The notes under the pieces were generated by a model. It saw nothing but the letters and a program-made list of their open reading frames with translations. It did not search any database and was not told where the DNA came from. From assembly GCF_003148885.1 (NCBI RefSeq), contig NZ_QGHD01000001.1, positions 124,001-188,000 on the forward strand: a stretch of 64,000 bases of DNA, written 5' to 3'. Every line of letters starts with the position of its first letter. Positions within the stretch are counted from its first letter, which is position 1. Below are positions 45,306 to 54,161 of the stretch, in pieces. This DNA is from Hallerella porci (lineage in GTDB: Bacteria; Fibrobacterota; Fibrobacteria; Fibrobacterales; Fibrobacteraceae). Made by a program: the position numbers and the translations under genes.

Positions 45306-46005
45306 TCAAGAATTCTTAGATATCGTTGCTCAATCTTTTGTGGTGTTTTTGGAAACAGGGTCTCGCAGCAATCAGAAATTAAAAATATTGCATGGAGCTA
45401 TTTCAAATGATTTTCAAAAAAGACTGGGTGTTTTATATAAAATAAAATCTCTTGGAATTGGGGATGGAAAAGAACAATTATTGAAAGGAAGATATTTTGA
45501 TAAAAAAGTAGATATTACCATTTATAAAAAAGATTTGCCGATTGCTGGAATTGGTGTTAAATTTGTGATGCAAAATTATTGCCAAAATGCAAATAATTAT
45601 TTTGAAAATATGCTTGGAGAAACGGCGAATATTAGGGCGAATAAGATACCGTATTTTCAAATCATTATCATCCCAGAAGAACTTCCTTATTTTAAAAAGG
45701 GTGGAGAATTTTCGAAATGGGAAAATGTTAATTCTCATCATATAGAAAAATATCTGCATTTATCGTCCGACAATATTGAATCTTTTTTTCATACTCCAAC
45801 AAAAACACTTTTATATTTGGTGGATTTTCCTAAAATGAAAAATAATCCGCATAATAGTAAGGAATACAATAATTTCTATTTGAATGAAAAAGATTTAAAT
45901 GTAAAAGAGGCTACAATTCAATATAGTCCGTTTGAATCAACTGTCATATATAATGATTATGAGCAATTTGTAGAAAAGGTAACCTATTATATTTTATCCA
46001 TTTAG
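45298..46005 (+). CDS. Putative type II restriction endonuclease
   Basis: 235 aa from the ATG at 45298, inside the methyltransferase end. YFDKKVDITIYK (Asp72) followed by GIGVKFV (Lys88) suggests a PD-(D/E)XK nuclease core, but the acidic residue expected before Lys is Gly86. NANNYFENMLGETANIR follows, with Glu103 or Glu108 as possible substitutes. Identification relies mainly on the coupled methyltransferase. Confidence 0.68.
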   Translation: MNNQEFLDIVAQSFVVFLETGSRSNQKLKILHGAISNDFQKRLGVLYKIKSLGIGDGKEQLLKGRYFDKKVDITIYKKDLPIAGIGVKFVMQNYCQNANNYFENMLGETANIRANKIPYFQIIIIPEELPYFKKGGEFSKWENVNSHHIEKYLHLSSDNIESFFHTPTKTLLYLVDFPKMKNNPHNSKEYNNFYLNEKDLNVKEATIQYSPFESTVIYNDYEQFVEKVTYYILSI

Positions 46006-46036
46006 GAAGATATTCCCCTCTACACCACCCCAACTT

Positions 46037-46185
46037 TCACCGGATTCCCGTGCGCAGACCATGCGATTTGCGAAACGCTTTTAAGTTCAGTTTTTTGGCT
46101 CCTTTAACGGTGATCAAATAAAAATGTTCTTTTCAAACTCGATTTTTTCCCCTTCTAAAAAATGATAAATTTCTTGTTTTGTCAT
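46037..46185 (-). pseudogene. Remnant of YbaK/ProX-type prolyl-tRNA deacylase
   Basis: From an ATG at 46185 the frame reads MTKQEIYHFLEGEKIEFEK, typical of the family start. After a frame change it continues EHFYLITVKGAKKLNLKAF and RKSHGL, a later conserved block. The segment between is missing, and the C-terminal half is gone. It is a deleted, frameshifted gene. Confidence 0.65.
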
Positions 46186-46204
46186 AGGGATTTTGCTTTG
46201 AAGT

Positions 46205-46452
46205 TTATTGAATATCGGCCTTCACATAAAATGTGCTTTTGCCAATTCCTTGCTTCATCATGAATCCTTCTGCCGTTAATTTTTTAGCGACGAAAGAATT
46301 GAGGAACGCCCAAGGCGCGGACAATTTTCGATGACATCGTTGCTTGTGAAGTTTCCAATTTTTTGTTGGACAAAATTTTTGACTAGATCATAGGCGCTCA
46401 TTTCTTTTTCATTTAGGAAGCCGACTTTTTCTTTGAATTCTACATTTCTCAC
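46205..46452 (-). pseudogene. Remnant of winged-helix protein (Fic-family C-terminus-like)
   Basis: VRNVEFKEKVGFLNEKEMS, then NFTSNDVIENCPRLGRSSI and SSLK, continue in another frame as KLTAEGFMMKQGIGKSTFYV up to TAA at 46205. The shift lies in an A run near 46287 and looks like a one-base loss. The pattern is the winged helix often found at the end of Fic proteins; no Fic core remains. Confidence 0.6.
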
Positions 46453-46476
46453 TCCTAATTTTTTACATTTTTTGCT

Positions 46477-47835
46477 ATGAACGGAATGATTGATTTTCTT
46501 TTGAAGTATAACACCAATGCTCCGCGTTATACTAGTTATCCGCCAGCGAATCTTTTCCGCCCTGCTCAAGACAAAGCGCAAATCGAACGTGTTTGGCGGG
46601 AATCGAATGCGTTAAAACCGCAAAATGTGAGCTTCTATTTTCATATTCCGTATTGCGTGAAGCACTGCCTTTTCTGCGGATGCACTTCGGAACTTTTGCC
46701 ATCGGATATGGCAAATTGCGAACGTTATTTCCAAGCGCTCTTTTCGGAAATGGACGAAAAATTGCCGTGGATCGATTCTTCTCGCCCGGTGACGCAAGTG
46801 CATTTTGGCGGGGGAACGCCGACGAGTGTTCCGTATTCTTATCTCGAAAAAATTTTGAATAAATTGCGGGAACGTTTCCACTTTGCTCCGCATGCAGAAA
46901 TCGCTATCGAATGCAATCCGTCAATCGTCGATGAAAAACGTCTGCGCGAACTTGCGCGCATCGGATTTAATCGGGTGAGTTATGGCATTCAAGATTTTGA
47001 TTTGCAAGTGCTGAAAAATATCGGACGCGAGCCGTCGCTTTTACCGGTGAAAGATTTAATTGCGCTTTCGCGCGAACTCGGATTTACCGGAATCAATTTG
47101 GATTTGATTTATGGACTCCCTTCGCAGACCGAAGCGGGATTTTACAAAAGCATTGAAACCGCAGCGGATGCGCATCCCGATCGCATTGCGCTTTACAGTT
47201 ATGCGCATGTTCCTTGGGTAAAAAAAGCGCAGAAAACTTTGGAACGTTTCCCGATGCCTACTCCGCGAGAAAAACTCGGATTATTCCTCGGCGCTCGCGA
47301 ATATTTTAAGAAAGCGGGATTTATCGATGTCGGGATGGATCATTTTGTCGATCCGAAGGATTCTCTTGCTGAGGCACTTTCTGCGGGACTTTTGCATCGG
47401 AATTTCCAAGGCTATTGCACGCGGGCAACGACCGGCGAAGTTTACGCTTTCGGTTCGAGCGGGATTTCGCAACTCGATAATGCTTACACGCAAAATGTTC
47501 ACGAAAGTCAGAAATACGTGGAATTGCAAGAAGCGCACAAACTCACCGAAATCCGCTGCGAAGAACTTTCGAACGAAGAACGGATTATCCGCGATGTGAT
47601 TGAACGCCTTATGTGCAATCGCCGACTGAAGGTCTCGGACGAAGAAAAACGCGTCATCGGGGAAGGCTTTGAACGCTTGCTTTCTTTGGAAAAAGAAGGC
47701 CTCTTAGAAAAGAAATCCGACGACGAAATCGTCACCACGGAACGCGGAACTCTTGTCATTCGCTATTTGGCGATGCAGCTTGATCCGCTCATGCAAAAGG
47801 TGCAGCGTGAAGGCGTCTTTTCAAAGACGATTTAG
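46477..47835 (+). CDS. hemN: Oxygen-independent coproporphyrinogen III oxidase (HemN)
   Basis: 452 aa. The start PRYTSYPPANLF and the radical-SAM motif CVKHCLFC (Cys60, Cys64, Cys67) match true HemN rather than the shorter HemW; the YGIQDFD and GFTGINLDLIYGLP segments agree. It decarboxylates coproporphyrinogen III to protoporphyrinogen IX anaerobically. No clear ribosome-binding site is seen; Met4 is an alternative start. It marks the return to backbone composition. Confidence 0.92.
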   Translation: MNGMIDFLLKYNTNAPRYTSYPPANLFRPAQDKAQIERVWRESNALKPQNVSFYFHIPYCVKHCLFCGCTSELLPSDMANCERYFQALFSEMDEKLPWIDSSRPVTQVHFGGGTPTSVPYSYLEKILNKLRERFHFAPHAEIAIECNPSIVDEKRLRELARIGFNRVSYGIQDFDLQVLKNIGREPSLLPVKDLIALSRELGFTGINLDLIYGLPSQTEAGFYKSIETAADAHPDRIALYSYAHVPWVKKAQKTLERFPMPTPREKLGLFLGAREYFKKAGFIDVGMDHFVDPKDSLAEALSAGLLHRNFQGYCTRATTGEVYAFGSSGISQLDNAYTQNVHESQKYVELQEAHKLTEIRCEELSNEERIIRDVIERLMCNRRLKVSDEEKRVIGEGFERLLSLEKEGLLEKKSDDEIVTTERGTLVIRYLAMQLDPLMQKVQREGVFSKTI

Positions 47836-47894
47836 CGGAAAACTTTTGAAAAAAATCTATAATTGGACAACAAAAATTTGATTGAGGATTTGCT

Positions 47895-48743
47895 ATGAAG
47901 AAAATTTTGCTCCCCACTCTTGCTGCTGCGATTGCTCTTTCGCTTTCGGGCTGCCAGAAGACTGGAACCATTTCGGGTCAAGTTGTCGATGCTTTCACCG
48001 GCAAGCCCGTGGAAATGCCGACCGTTTGGATGGATTCGACCATTTACGGCACGCACGCTCAGAAGTATGCTTACAAAGACATGCTGAAAGACGGCAAGTT
48101 CAAATTTGAAAATGTTCCGGCTGGCAAGTATTTGATCAAGGCTCGTCGCAACAAGTATATCTTGGGTCAGCAGACTTTTACGACCACCGATAAGGAACCG
48201 AACAAGGAAATTACCTTGTACGAATATTCGGACACCGTTTCTCCGGGTCTTTATATTCCGGGCGAAACTCCGGTGAAGATTGCCAATGAATGGGCGATTT
48301 TCTCGACGACTTGTAAAGAATCTCTCGCAGGTCTTCGCATTAGCTTTGAACAAGACATGAAGGCTTCGGCTCCGAGCCAGAAGAAAGACAAGAAAGCGAA
48401 GAAGAACAAGAAAGATATCAAGGTGAACAAACTTCCGGATGCGAAAGTCGTGGAATCGGCTGTTGACTTCCTCTACTGCAATCCGGGTTCTGTGACGACC
48501 GCTGTAGAAGTTGCTGCTTATCCGGCTGCGACCGCTCTCGTTTCGGCTCACGCAGACTGCCAAGGCTTTGAAACCGACAAGAACGGTATCTTCCCCGATG
48601 CTTCAAAGAAGACTGAACTCGCTGTAGAATACAAGGCCGAAGGTCTCTTCTCGGTGAAGGGAAATCTTCCGAAGGGCAAGCAGCTCATCGTGATTTCTTC
48701 GAACGGCAAGACTCTTCAATCTTACTATCTCGAAGTGAAGTAA
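47895..48743 (+). CDS. Lipoprotein with carboxypeptidase-regulatory-like domain
   Basis: 282 aa. Lipoprotein signal with lipobox SLSGC. Residues about 23-110 form a CarboxypepD-regulatory-like beta-sandwich (GTISGQVVDAFTGKPV, ENVPAGKYLIKARR). A Lys-rich stretch lies near 160-180 and the rest is beta. Lysine is mostly AAG and other codons are biased, unlike neighbours using AAA, suggesting high expression. Probably outer-membrane anchored; function unknown. Confidence 0.82.
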   Translation: MKKILLPTLAAAIALSLSGCQKTGTISGQVVDAFTGKPVEMPTVWMDSTIYGTHAQKYAYKDMLKDGKFKFENVPAGKYLIKARRNKYILGQQTFTTTDKEPNKEITLYEYSDTVSPGLYIPGETPVKIANEWAIFSTTCKESLAGLRISFEQDMKASAPSQKKDKKAKKNKKDIKVNKLPDAKVVESAVDFLYCNPGSVTTAVEVAAYPAATALVSAHADCQGFETDKNGIFPDASKKTELAVEYKAEGLFSVKGNLPKGKQLIVISSNGKTLQSYYLEVK

Positions 48744-48765
48744 TTTTTCCTTTTTCAAAAAGAAT

Positions 48766-48800
48766 GTCCGCAGAAGTTTTTTGCTTTTGCGGATTTTTTT
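48766..48800 (+). terminator. Rho-independent terminator
   Basis: Stem GTCCGCAGAAG / CTTTTGCGGAT (with wobble), 7-base loop, then six or more T; 23 bases after the lipoprotein stop. Confidence 0.85.
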
Positions 48801-48828
48801 ATTGTGGTTAATTTCTAACTTTGCAATT

Positions 48829-51312
48829 ATGAACGATAAAATTTCCTTTTCAATTTCTCTGAAGGATGCGCGGATTATTTTTTTGACCTTGTTGGTTCTT
48901 GTCGGCGCTTTTTTAATTTTTAATAATCTCTCGGTTCCTTTTGCGCGGACGTGGGATATTCGCTACGGCTATTATGCGTCCTTGATAACATTTATCGTTT
49001 TTATCGTCGGGCTTATCGTCAACGCCAAAGAAATTGTGCTGCGGACACGGGCGCATTTACCGTCTTCAAAAAGTCTTCTCGCCCTTTTCTGTCTTCTCGG
49101 ATTTTTTACCGTTTTCTCGTGGAATCACATCGAAAATTCTCACCGCGTTCTTTCGGACGAAACGAGTTGGGAATCGATGGGTCTTCAAATGTATTTCGAT
49201 CATACCGGAGGCATTTGCAACGAAGGCATTTGGAAAGATGGCGTTCTCGATTGCCATACCGAAGTGAATAATTTCAAAGGGAAAACACTCGGCTTCGTTT
49301 ATTCTCTCGTTTTCCATTTCGCGGAACCGAATCGCGATACCGCATTGCTCGTCAATTATCCGTTTTATCTTTTGAGTTTAATCGCCTTTTTCTTAGCGCT
49401 TTCAATTTGGTTTAAAAGCGATTGGCGTGCGCTTGCGGCGACGGTTTTCCTCGGAGGGATGCCGATATATTTAATGCAATCGCGCTCGGCTTCTACCGAA
49501 GTCTTGTACATTTGCATTTTCTCGCTTTTGCTCGCTTGGTATGCGCTTGTCCCGCCGAAAGAAGTGAAGTGGAAACATTTTCTGTTGACGGTTCCGCTTC
49601 TCGGATTTTTCTCGGGAACGCGACAAGAAACCGTTTTTGCATTCATTCCGTTTGGCTTATATTATGTCCGTTATTTCCGCGGCGAATTTTATCGCTTACC
49701 GCTTTTTGTGCTTTCGGTTATCGCGGTGAGTTGGCCTGCGGTCAACACGATGGCGGCTTATCGCGGATTTGATTTCCAAGGCGGAACGCATGCGGCGCAT
49801 TCTTTCTCAAATTTCTGGTTTAATCTCAAAACCGATATTCAGCATATGCTGAGTTTAGAAAGCGATTTGTCGCACGGCGGCATTATGAATGATCCGTTCT
49901 ATACGACGTTTACGATTCTGCTTTTGCTTGCAACGGCTTGGCTTCTTTATCGGATGATTTTTAAGAAGCGTTATCGTCGCGGATTTATTCTCGGCATTCT
50001 TTTCTGCTTGCAAATTTTTGTGATTCTTTTTAATGTCTCGGGAACATTTGAAATTGACATTAACCAGCGTTATGTGTTGGTGGCGCTTCCGATGTTTGCG
50101 CTCATTATGGCGCTCGGATTAAGCGATTGCTTGGAAACCTGCGGTTTGAATTTCAAAAAATCTTCGTCGGTAGCCGCTGCGGTTGCGATTTTCCTTTCGG
50201 TGGGGCTTGCGATTTGGCATACTTCGAGCTTTGATGCGAATATGCTTTATTACAAAAATAAACTTCTCGGCGAAGAAAATTATTTGAATTCGTATCTGAA
50301 AACTTTCCCGAAAAATTCCATTTACATTTATGCGCGTCCGTGGCAAATGCTCGCTTCGGGATATTCGAGTTTTAGCGAGCGCACATTTATGGGTTGGACT
50401 GCCGACGAATTTGCGAAATATCAAAATGAAACGAACGGCAACATTTATTTGGTCCGCGGGCAAGATGGCTACGGCCAAGTGAATCGCGAATCACGCGTCG
50501 TCGGATTCAAAACGACGGATCAAATTACATCGATTTTGGACGGTTATAAAGTCGAAAAAATTCTCGCGGAAAATCGCCTTTTCGGTTATCCGTTGACTCT
50601 GCACAAAATTGTTTCGAAACACGGACTTTCCCTTTATGCGCAAGGAATTTCGGTGAGCGATATGCAAATTGAAAATGCGGCGGGCTCGTTTGCGCTCACG
50701 AAGAATTTCCCCGAATCGGTTGCGTATCGCATTTGGCTCGGCGATTCGGTAGCGTCAGAAGGCACTCTCGATTCCACCGTTTCAACGGTTTCATTAGCAA
50801 ATGTTTCTTCGGGGCTTTCGCGTTATCGTTTTGATTTTTATGTGCCCGATGATACAGTGCGCATTACGCGCGATGTCTTTGTCGAAGCGCCGGGAGTAAA
50901 ATTGCTTTCGTCCATTCCGATTGTGAGTTATACGCAGGATTGGGGCGAACCGCAGACGAATGAATCGGTGGAACATCACACCATGCAATTAAATGGTGAA
51001 ACTTACCGCTTTGGAATCGGTTCGCATGCGACTTCCAAAATGTCTTTTAATTTGCCCGAAGCATACGAAACTTTCCACGCTGTCGTCGGGCTCGATGATG
51101 AAAGCGCTTGCGGCGATGGCGCAGAATTTATCGTCATCGCAGACGGGAAAAAAGTTTGGCAATCAAAGCGTTTGTATGTCGGCGAATCGTATCCGGTGCA
51201 AGTAAAAATTGCGGGCGCTCGTCAATTCGAATTGCAAATCGATCAAGGCGGTGACCGAAACTGTGATCACGGCGACTGGGCAAATGCTTGGTTCTCGAGT
51301 GAAGTCAAATGA
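48829..51312 (+). CDS. GT-C-type membrane glycosyltransferase with C-terminal NPCBM-like domain
   Basis: 827 aa from the ATG at 48829. About ten to twelve hydrophobic helices fill residues 15-470. The first outer loop has SDETSWES, the acidic position typical of polyprenyl-phosphate-dependent GT-C enzymes. The C-terminal 130 residues (LNGETYRFGIGSHATSKMSFNL, VVGLDDESACGDGAEFIVIADG) match NPCBM/NEW2 carbohydrate-binding domains. It is probably a lipid-linked sugar transferase with a periplasmic sugar-binding head. It overlaps the next gene by 4 bases. Confidence 0.82.
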   Translation: MNDKISFSISLKDARIIFLTLLVLVGAFLIFNNLSVPFARTWDIRYGYYASLITFIVFIVGLIVNAKEIVLRTRAHLPSSKSLLALFCLLGFFTVFSWNHIENSHRVLSDETSWESMGLQMYFDHTGGICNEGIWKDGVLDCHTEVNNFKGKTLGFVYSLVFHFAEPNRDTALLVNYPFYLLSLIAFFLALSIWFKSDWRALAATVFLGGMPIYLMQSRSASTEVLYICIFSLLLAWYALVPPKEVKWKHFLLTVPLLGFFSGTRQETVFAFIPFGLYYVRYFRGEFYRLPLFVLSVIAVSWPAVNTMAAYRGFDFQGGTHAAHSFSNFWFNLKTDIQHMLSLESDLSHGGIMNDPFYTTFTILLLLATAWLLYRMIFKKRYRRGFILGILFCLQIFVILFNVSGTFEIDINQRYVLVALPMFALIMALGLSDCLETCGLNFKKSSSVAAAVAIFLSVGLAIWHTSSFDANMLYYKNKLLGEENYLNSYLKTFPKNSIYIYARPWQMLASGYSSFSERTFMGWTADEFAKYQNETNGNIYLVRGQDGYGQVNRESRVVGFKTTDQITSILDGYKVEKILAENRLFGYPLTLHKIVSKHGLSLYAQGISVSDMQIENAAGSFALTKNFPESVAYRIWLGDSVASEGTLDSTVSTVSLANVSSGLSRYRFDFYVPDDTVRITRDVFVEAPGVKLLSSIPIVSYTQDWGEPQTNESVEHHTMQLNGETYRFGIGSHATSKMSFNLPEAYETFHAVVGLDDESACGDGAEFIVIADGKKVWQSKRLYVGESYPVQVKIAGARQFELQIDQGGDRNCDHGDWANAWFSSEVK

Positions 51313-52358
51313 AAATTCTCGTGGCACCGCTCGATTGGGGGCTTGGACATGCGACGCGGACAATTCCCGTGATTCGCAATTTCTTGCGTCAAGGTGCGAC
51401 TGTTGACTTGGCGGTTTCCGGGCGCGAAGCGGCTCTCTATCAATCGGAATTTCCCGAGTTAGAACAAATTAACATTTCGGGTTACAACATCCGTTATCCG
51501 GAACGCGGATTTGAAATGCCGTTTTGGTTGTTCAAAAATTATCGTCACATTCGGCGGGTCATCCGCGCAGAACATCAAATCGCCGAAAATTTAAAACGCG
51601 AACGCGGTTACGACATTCTTTTTTCGGATAATCGTTTTGGATTTTGGGCGGCGGGCGCGAAGAATATTTATATGACGCATCAACTGCGCATTGCGTTTCC
51701 GCAGGCATTTTCCGCATTTGAAAAAATTGGCGTGGAATGGCATCAAAGTCAAATGAAAAAATTTGATGAAATTTGGGTGCCCGATTACGCAGAATTTCCG
51801 GGGCTTGCGGGAAAGCTTTCGCACGTTGAATATGCCGACGAAAATTTTGCAAAAAAAATTCGCTACATTGGTCCGCAATCGCGTTTTTCAAAAGAGAATG
51901 CGGATAAATTCACTTCGGAAAATGCACAAAAAAAATTTCGCTTTCTCGCACTTCTTTCGGGCCCAGAACCGATGCGCACTGCGTTTGAAAATGCACTTCT
52001 CCGTGCGTTCTCCAAAATTGCGGGGCAGCATGCGATAATTCGCGGACTTCCCGGTGAAAAAAATCTTCCGCAGACGTCATCCCATATTACTCTTTTCAAT
52101 CATTTAGAAACTGCAGATTTTGCGAATGCTGTGAAAAATGCAAAGTGGGTGATTTCTCGGCCGGGATATAGCACGGTGATGGATATGGTGAATTTATCTG
52201 CAAAATGTATTTTCGTTCCGACTCCCGGTCAAACAGAACAAGTGTATTTGGGAAATTCTTTGCAGCAAGCGGGCTTTGCAAAGCTTCTCACGCAGCACGA
52301 AATTTCGGCAGTTTCTCTTTTAAACACCGCCCGCAAACTTGAAACGAGGAAAAAATGA
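51309..52358 (+). CDS. Glycosyltransferase, MGT/MurG-like GT-B
   Basis: 349 aa. The start MKILVAPLDWGLGHATRTIPV has the Gly-rich loop of GT-B enzymes, and the C-terminal donor site lies around VISRPGYSTVMDMVNLSAK. No membrane helices. Coupled by 4-base overlaps to genes on both sides. Substrates unknown. Confidence 0.85.
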   Translation: MKILVAPLDWGLGHATRTIPVIRNFLRQGATVDLAVSGREAALYQSEFPELEQINISGYNIRYPERGFEMPFWLFKNYRHIRRVIRAEHQIAENLKRERGYDILFSDNRFGFWAAGAKNIYMTHQLRIAFPQAFSAFEKIGVEWHQSQMKKFDEIWVPDYAEFPGLAGKLSHVEYADENFAKKIRYIGPQSRFSKENADKFTSENAQKKFRFLALLSGPEPMRTAFENALLRAFSKIAGQHAIIRGLPGEKNLPQTSSHITLFNHLETADFANAVKNAKWVISRPGYSTVMDMVNLSAKCIFVPTPGQTEQVYLGNSLQQAGFAKLLTQHEISAVSLLNTARKLETRKK

Positions 52359-53062
52359 AATCTTTCGTCATCGCATTTCCGCTTCCGTTCTCTTTACAAG
52401 AAGCGCCTGAATTTTTGCAAAGTAAATTGAATTTGGATACGTCCAAAGAGCGCGTAATGGTTGCGGGCTCTTCCATTTTTTATAAACCGATTTTGCAAAA
52501 TGCGGTCGCCGATTTGGCGGCAATTTTTGCAGAACATTCGCCGCTTTCTTCCGAAGAATCGGCAGAGATTGCTGCGCACAAATCGCTTCTCTTTTTGGAA
52601 TTTTCGGTGCAAAGTGCAGAAGAATTTGAATCGTTTTTGACTTTCGCCAAAAAAATTTTAGAAGCCGGCGCACTCGGCGTTTACAGTGAAAATTCGGGCG
52701 CGGCATGGTCTGCGAAAACATTTACAGAAATTGTAAATGGCGATGTTCCTCTCGAAGCTTTTGTGAATTTTGTAGAAACCGCAGACTCGATGTTTACTCT
52801 TGGATTAGAACCGTTTGCGGCTCCCGATTTTTGCATTTCGTTGAAAGATGAAAAATTGGATCATCGTGCGATTCTTATTTCGGCAGCCGATGCCGTTGTC
52901 TTCGACGGTCAAGATGCTGCTTCGGGCGCAAAATGGAAAAATGAAAACAATCAAATTTTTGAATTCAAAAATGAATTGACTCCGCCATTTAAAAAAGGTT
53001 CCGCGGAATGGAACGCCGAAGGTTATCGTCGTTTGATTGCAAAAAAATCTGCGGCAAAATAA
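52355..53062 (+). CDS. DUF4261-like protein
   Basis: 235 aa. The pattern resembles DUF4261: a hydrophobic start SFVIAFPLP, the HKSLLFLEFSV strand, and an ALGVYSENSGAAWSAKTF segment. No signal peptide. Third gene in the overlapping operon, ended by a GC-rich terminator. Function unknown. Confidence 0.68.
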   Translation: MKSFVIAFPLPFSLQEAPEFLQSKLNLDTSKERVMVAGSSIFYKPILQNAVADLAAIFAEHSPLSSEESAEIAAHKSLLFLEFSVQSAEEFESFLTFAKKILEAGALGVYSENSGAAWSAKTFTEIVNGDVPLEAFVNFVETADSMFTLGLEPFAAPDFCISLKDEKLDHRAILISAADAVVFDGQDAASGAKWKNENNQIFEFKNELTPPFKKGSAEWNAEGYRRLIAKKSAAK

Positions 53063-53097
53063 AAAAGTCTCTGCGAAAAATCGCAAAGACTCCATTC

Positions 53098-53120
53098 AAA
53101 ACGCCCCTTCGGGGCGTTTT
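53098..53120. terminator. Bidirectional terminator
   Basis: 10-bp perfect stem AAAACGCCCC-type (53098-53107) with loop TTC and GGGGCGTTTT (53111-53120), between the convergent DUF4261-like and asd genes. Confidence 0.9.
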
Positions 53121-53125
53121 TCGAT

Positions 53126-54136
53126 TTAAAGCAATTCGCCGATTTGGATAGCGTTTAATGCAGCGCCCTTTCGAATTTGGTCGCCGGTGAGCCAGAGCGT
53201 GTTGCTGTTATCGTCTGCGAGATCCTTGCGGATACGGCCGACGTAAACATTGTCGTGGCCAGCGCTTTCGAGCGGCATCGGGTAAACGTAATTCTGCGGG
53301 TCATCTTTGAGGGTGACGCCCGGAGCATTTTTCAACGCAGCGCGAATTTCTTCGACAGAAACCGGACGTTCTGTTTCGAACCAAACCGATTCGGAATGCG
53401 AACGAAGCGAGCTAACGCGGACGCAAGTGGCGCTCGTGCGCACATCGCTGTGCATAATTTTGCGTGTTTCGTTGAACATCTTCATTTCTTCTTTCGTGTA
53501 ATCGTTTTCCGTCATTTTGTCGATTTGCGGAATCACATTATACGCCAGCTGATGCGGGAATTTCGAAATGTGAGTGGTTGAACCGGTTTCCAAAATGTCT
53601 TTGTATTGTTGCTTCAATTCTTCCATTGCAACGGCGCCAGCACCGCTTGCGCTCTGATACGAAGAAATGTGAATTTTCTTAATGTGCGAAATTTTGTTAA
53701 TCGGATTTAACACCACAACCATCATAATGGTTGTGCAGTTCGGGTTCGCGATAATGCCTTTGCCGCCGAATTCTGGCTTGTAAAGTTTAATGTCTTCGGG
53801 GTTGACTTCGGGAACGACAAGAGGAACTGTCGGATCCATGCGGTAGAAGCTTGTGTTGTCGATGCAAACTGCGCCCGCTTTGACTGCCGACGGGAGAAAT
53901 TCTTGCGAAATAGCAGCACCAGCCGAAGAAAAGACGATGTCAATTCCTTTGAAAGAATCGTGGGTGAGTTCTTCGATGGTGAGTTCTTCGCCGCGGAATT
54001 TCATTTTGCGGCCAGCGCTACGCTTGGAGGCGAGAAGCTTCAGCGAATCCAGCTTAAAATTGCGCTCTTCCAAAATGGAAATCAGTTCTTGTCCTACTGC
54101 GCCTGTGGCGCCGACGATGGCAACATTGCGACTCAT
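53126..54136 (-). CDS. asd: Aspartate-semialdehyde dehydrogenase
   Basis: 336 aa. NADP-binding VGATGAVGQELISILEERNF at the start, and ANPNCTTIMMVV with the active-site Cys. The later SYQSASGAG block agrees. It makes aspartate semialdehyde for lysine, threonine, methionine and diaminopimelate. Terminator shared with the opposing operon. Confidence 0.95.
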   Translation of the reverse strand: MSRNVAIVGATGAVGQELISILEERNFKLDSLKLLASKRSAGRKMKFRGEELTIEELTHDSFKGIDIVFSSAGAAISQEFLPSAVKAGAVCIDNTSFYRMDPTVPLVVPEVNPEDIKLYKPEFGGKGIIANPNCTTIMMVVVLNPINKISHIKKIHISSYQSASGAGAVAMEELKQQYKDILETGSTTHISKFPHQLAYNVIPQIDKMTENDYTKEEMKMFNETRKIMHSDVRTSATCVRVSSLRSHSESVWFETERPVSVEEIRAALKNAPGVTLKDDPQNYVYPMPLESAGHDNVYVGRIRKDLADDNSNTLWLTGDQIRKGAALNAIQIGELL

Positions 54137-54161
54137 AATTGGCCTTTGTTGTGGTGATTGG

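Noticed and set aside
46276-46581. 101-codon reverse frame as an intact gene
   Set aside because: Its 5' part lies inside hemN and its 3' part ends at a frameshift; only the middle resembles a protein, so it is called a pseudogene.
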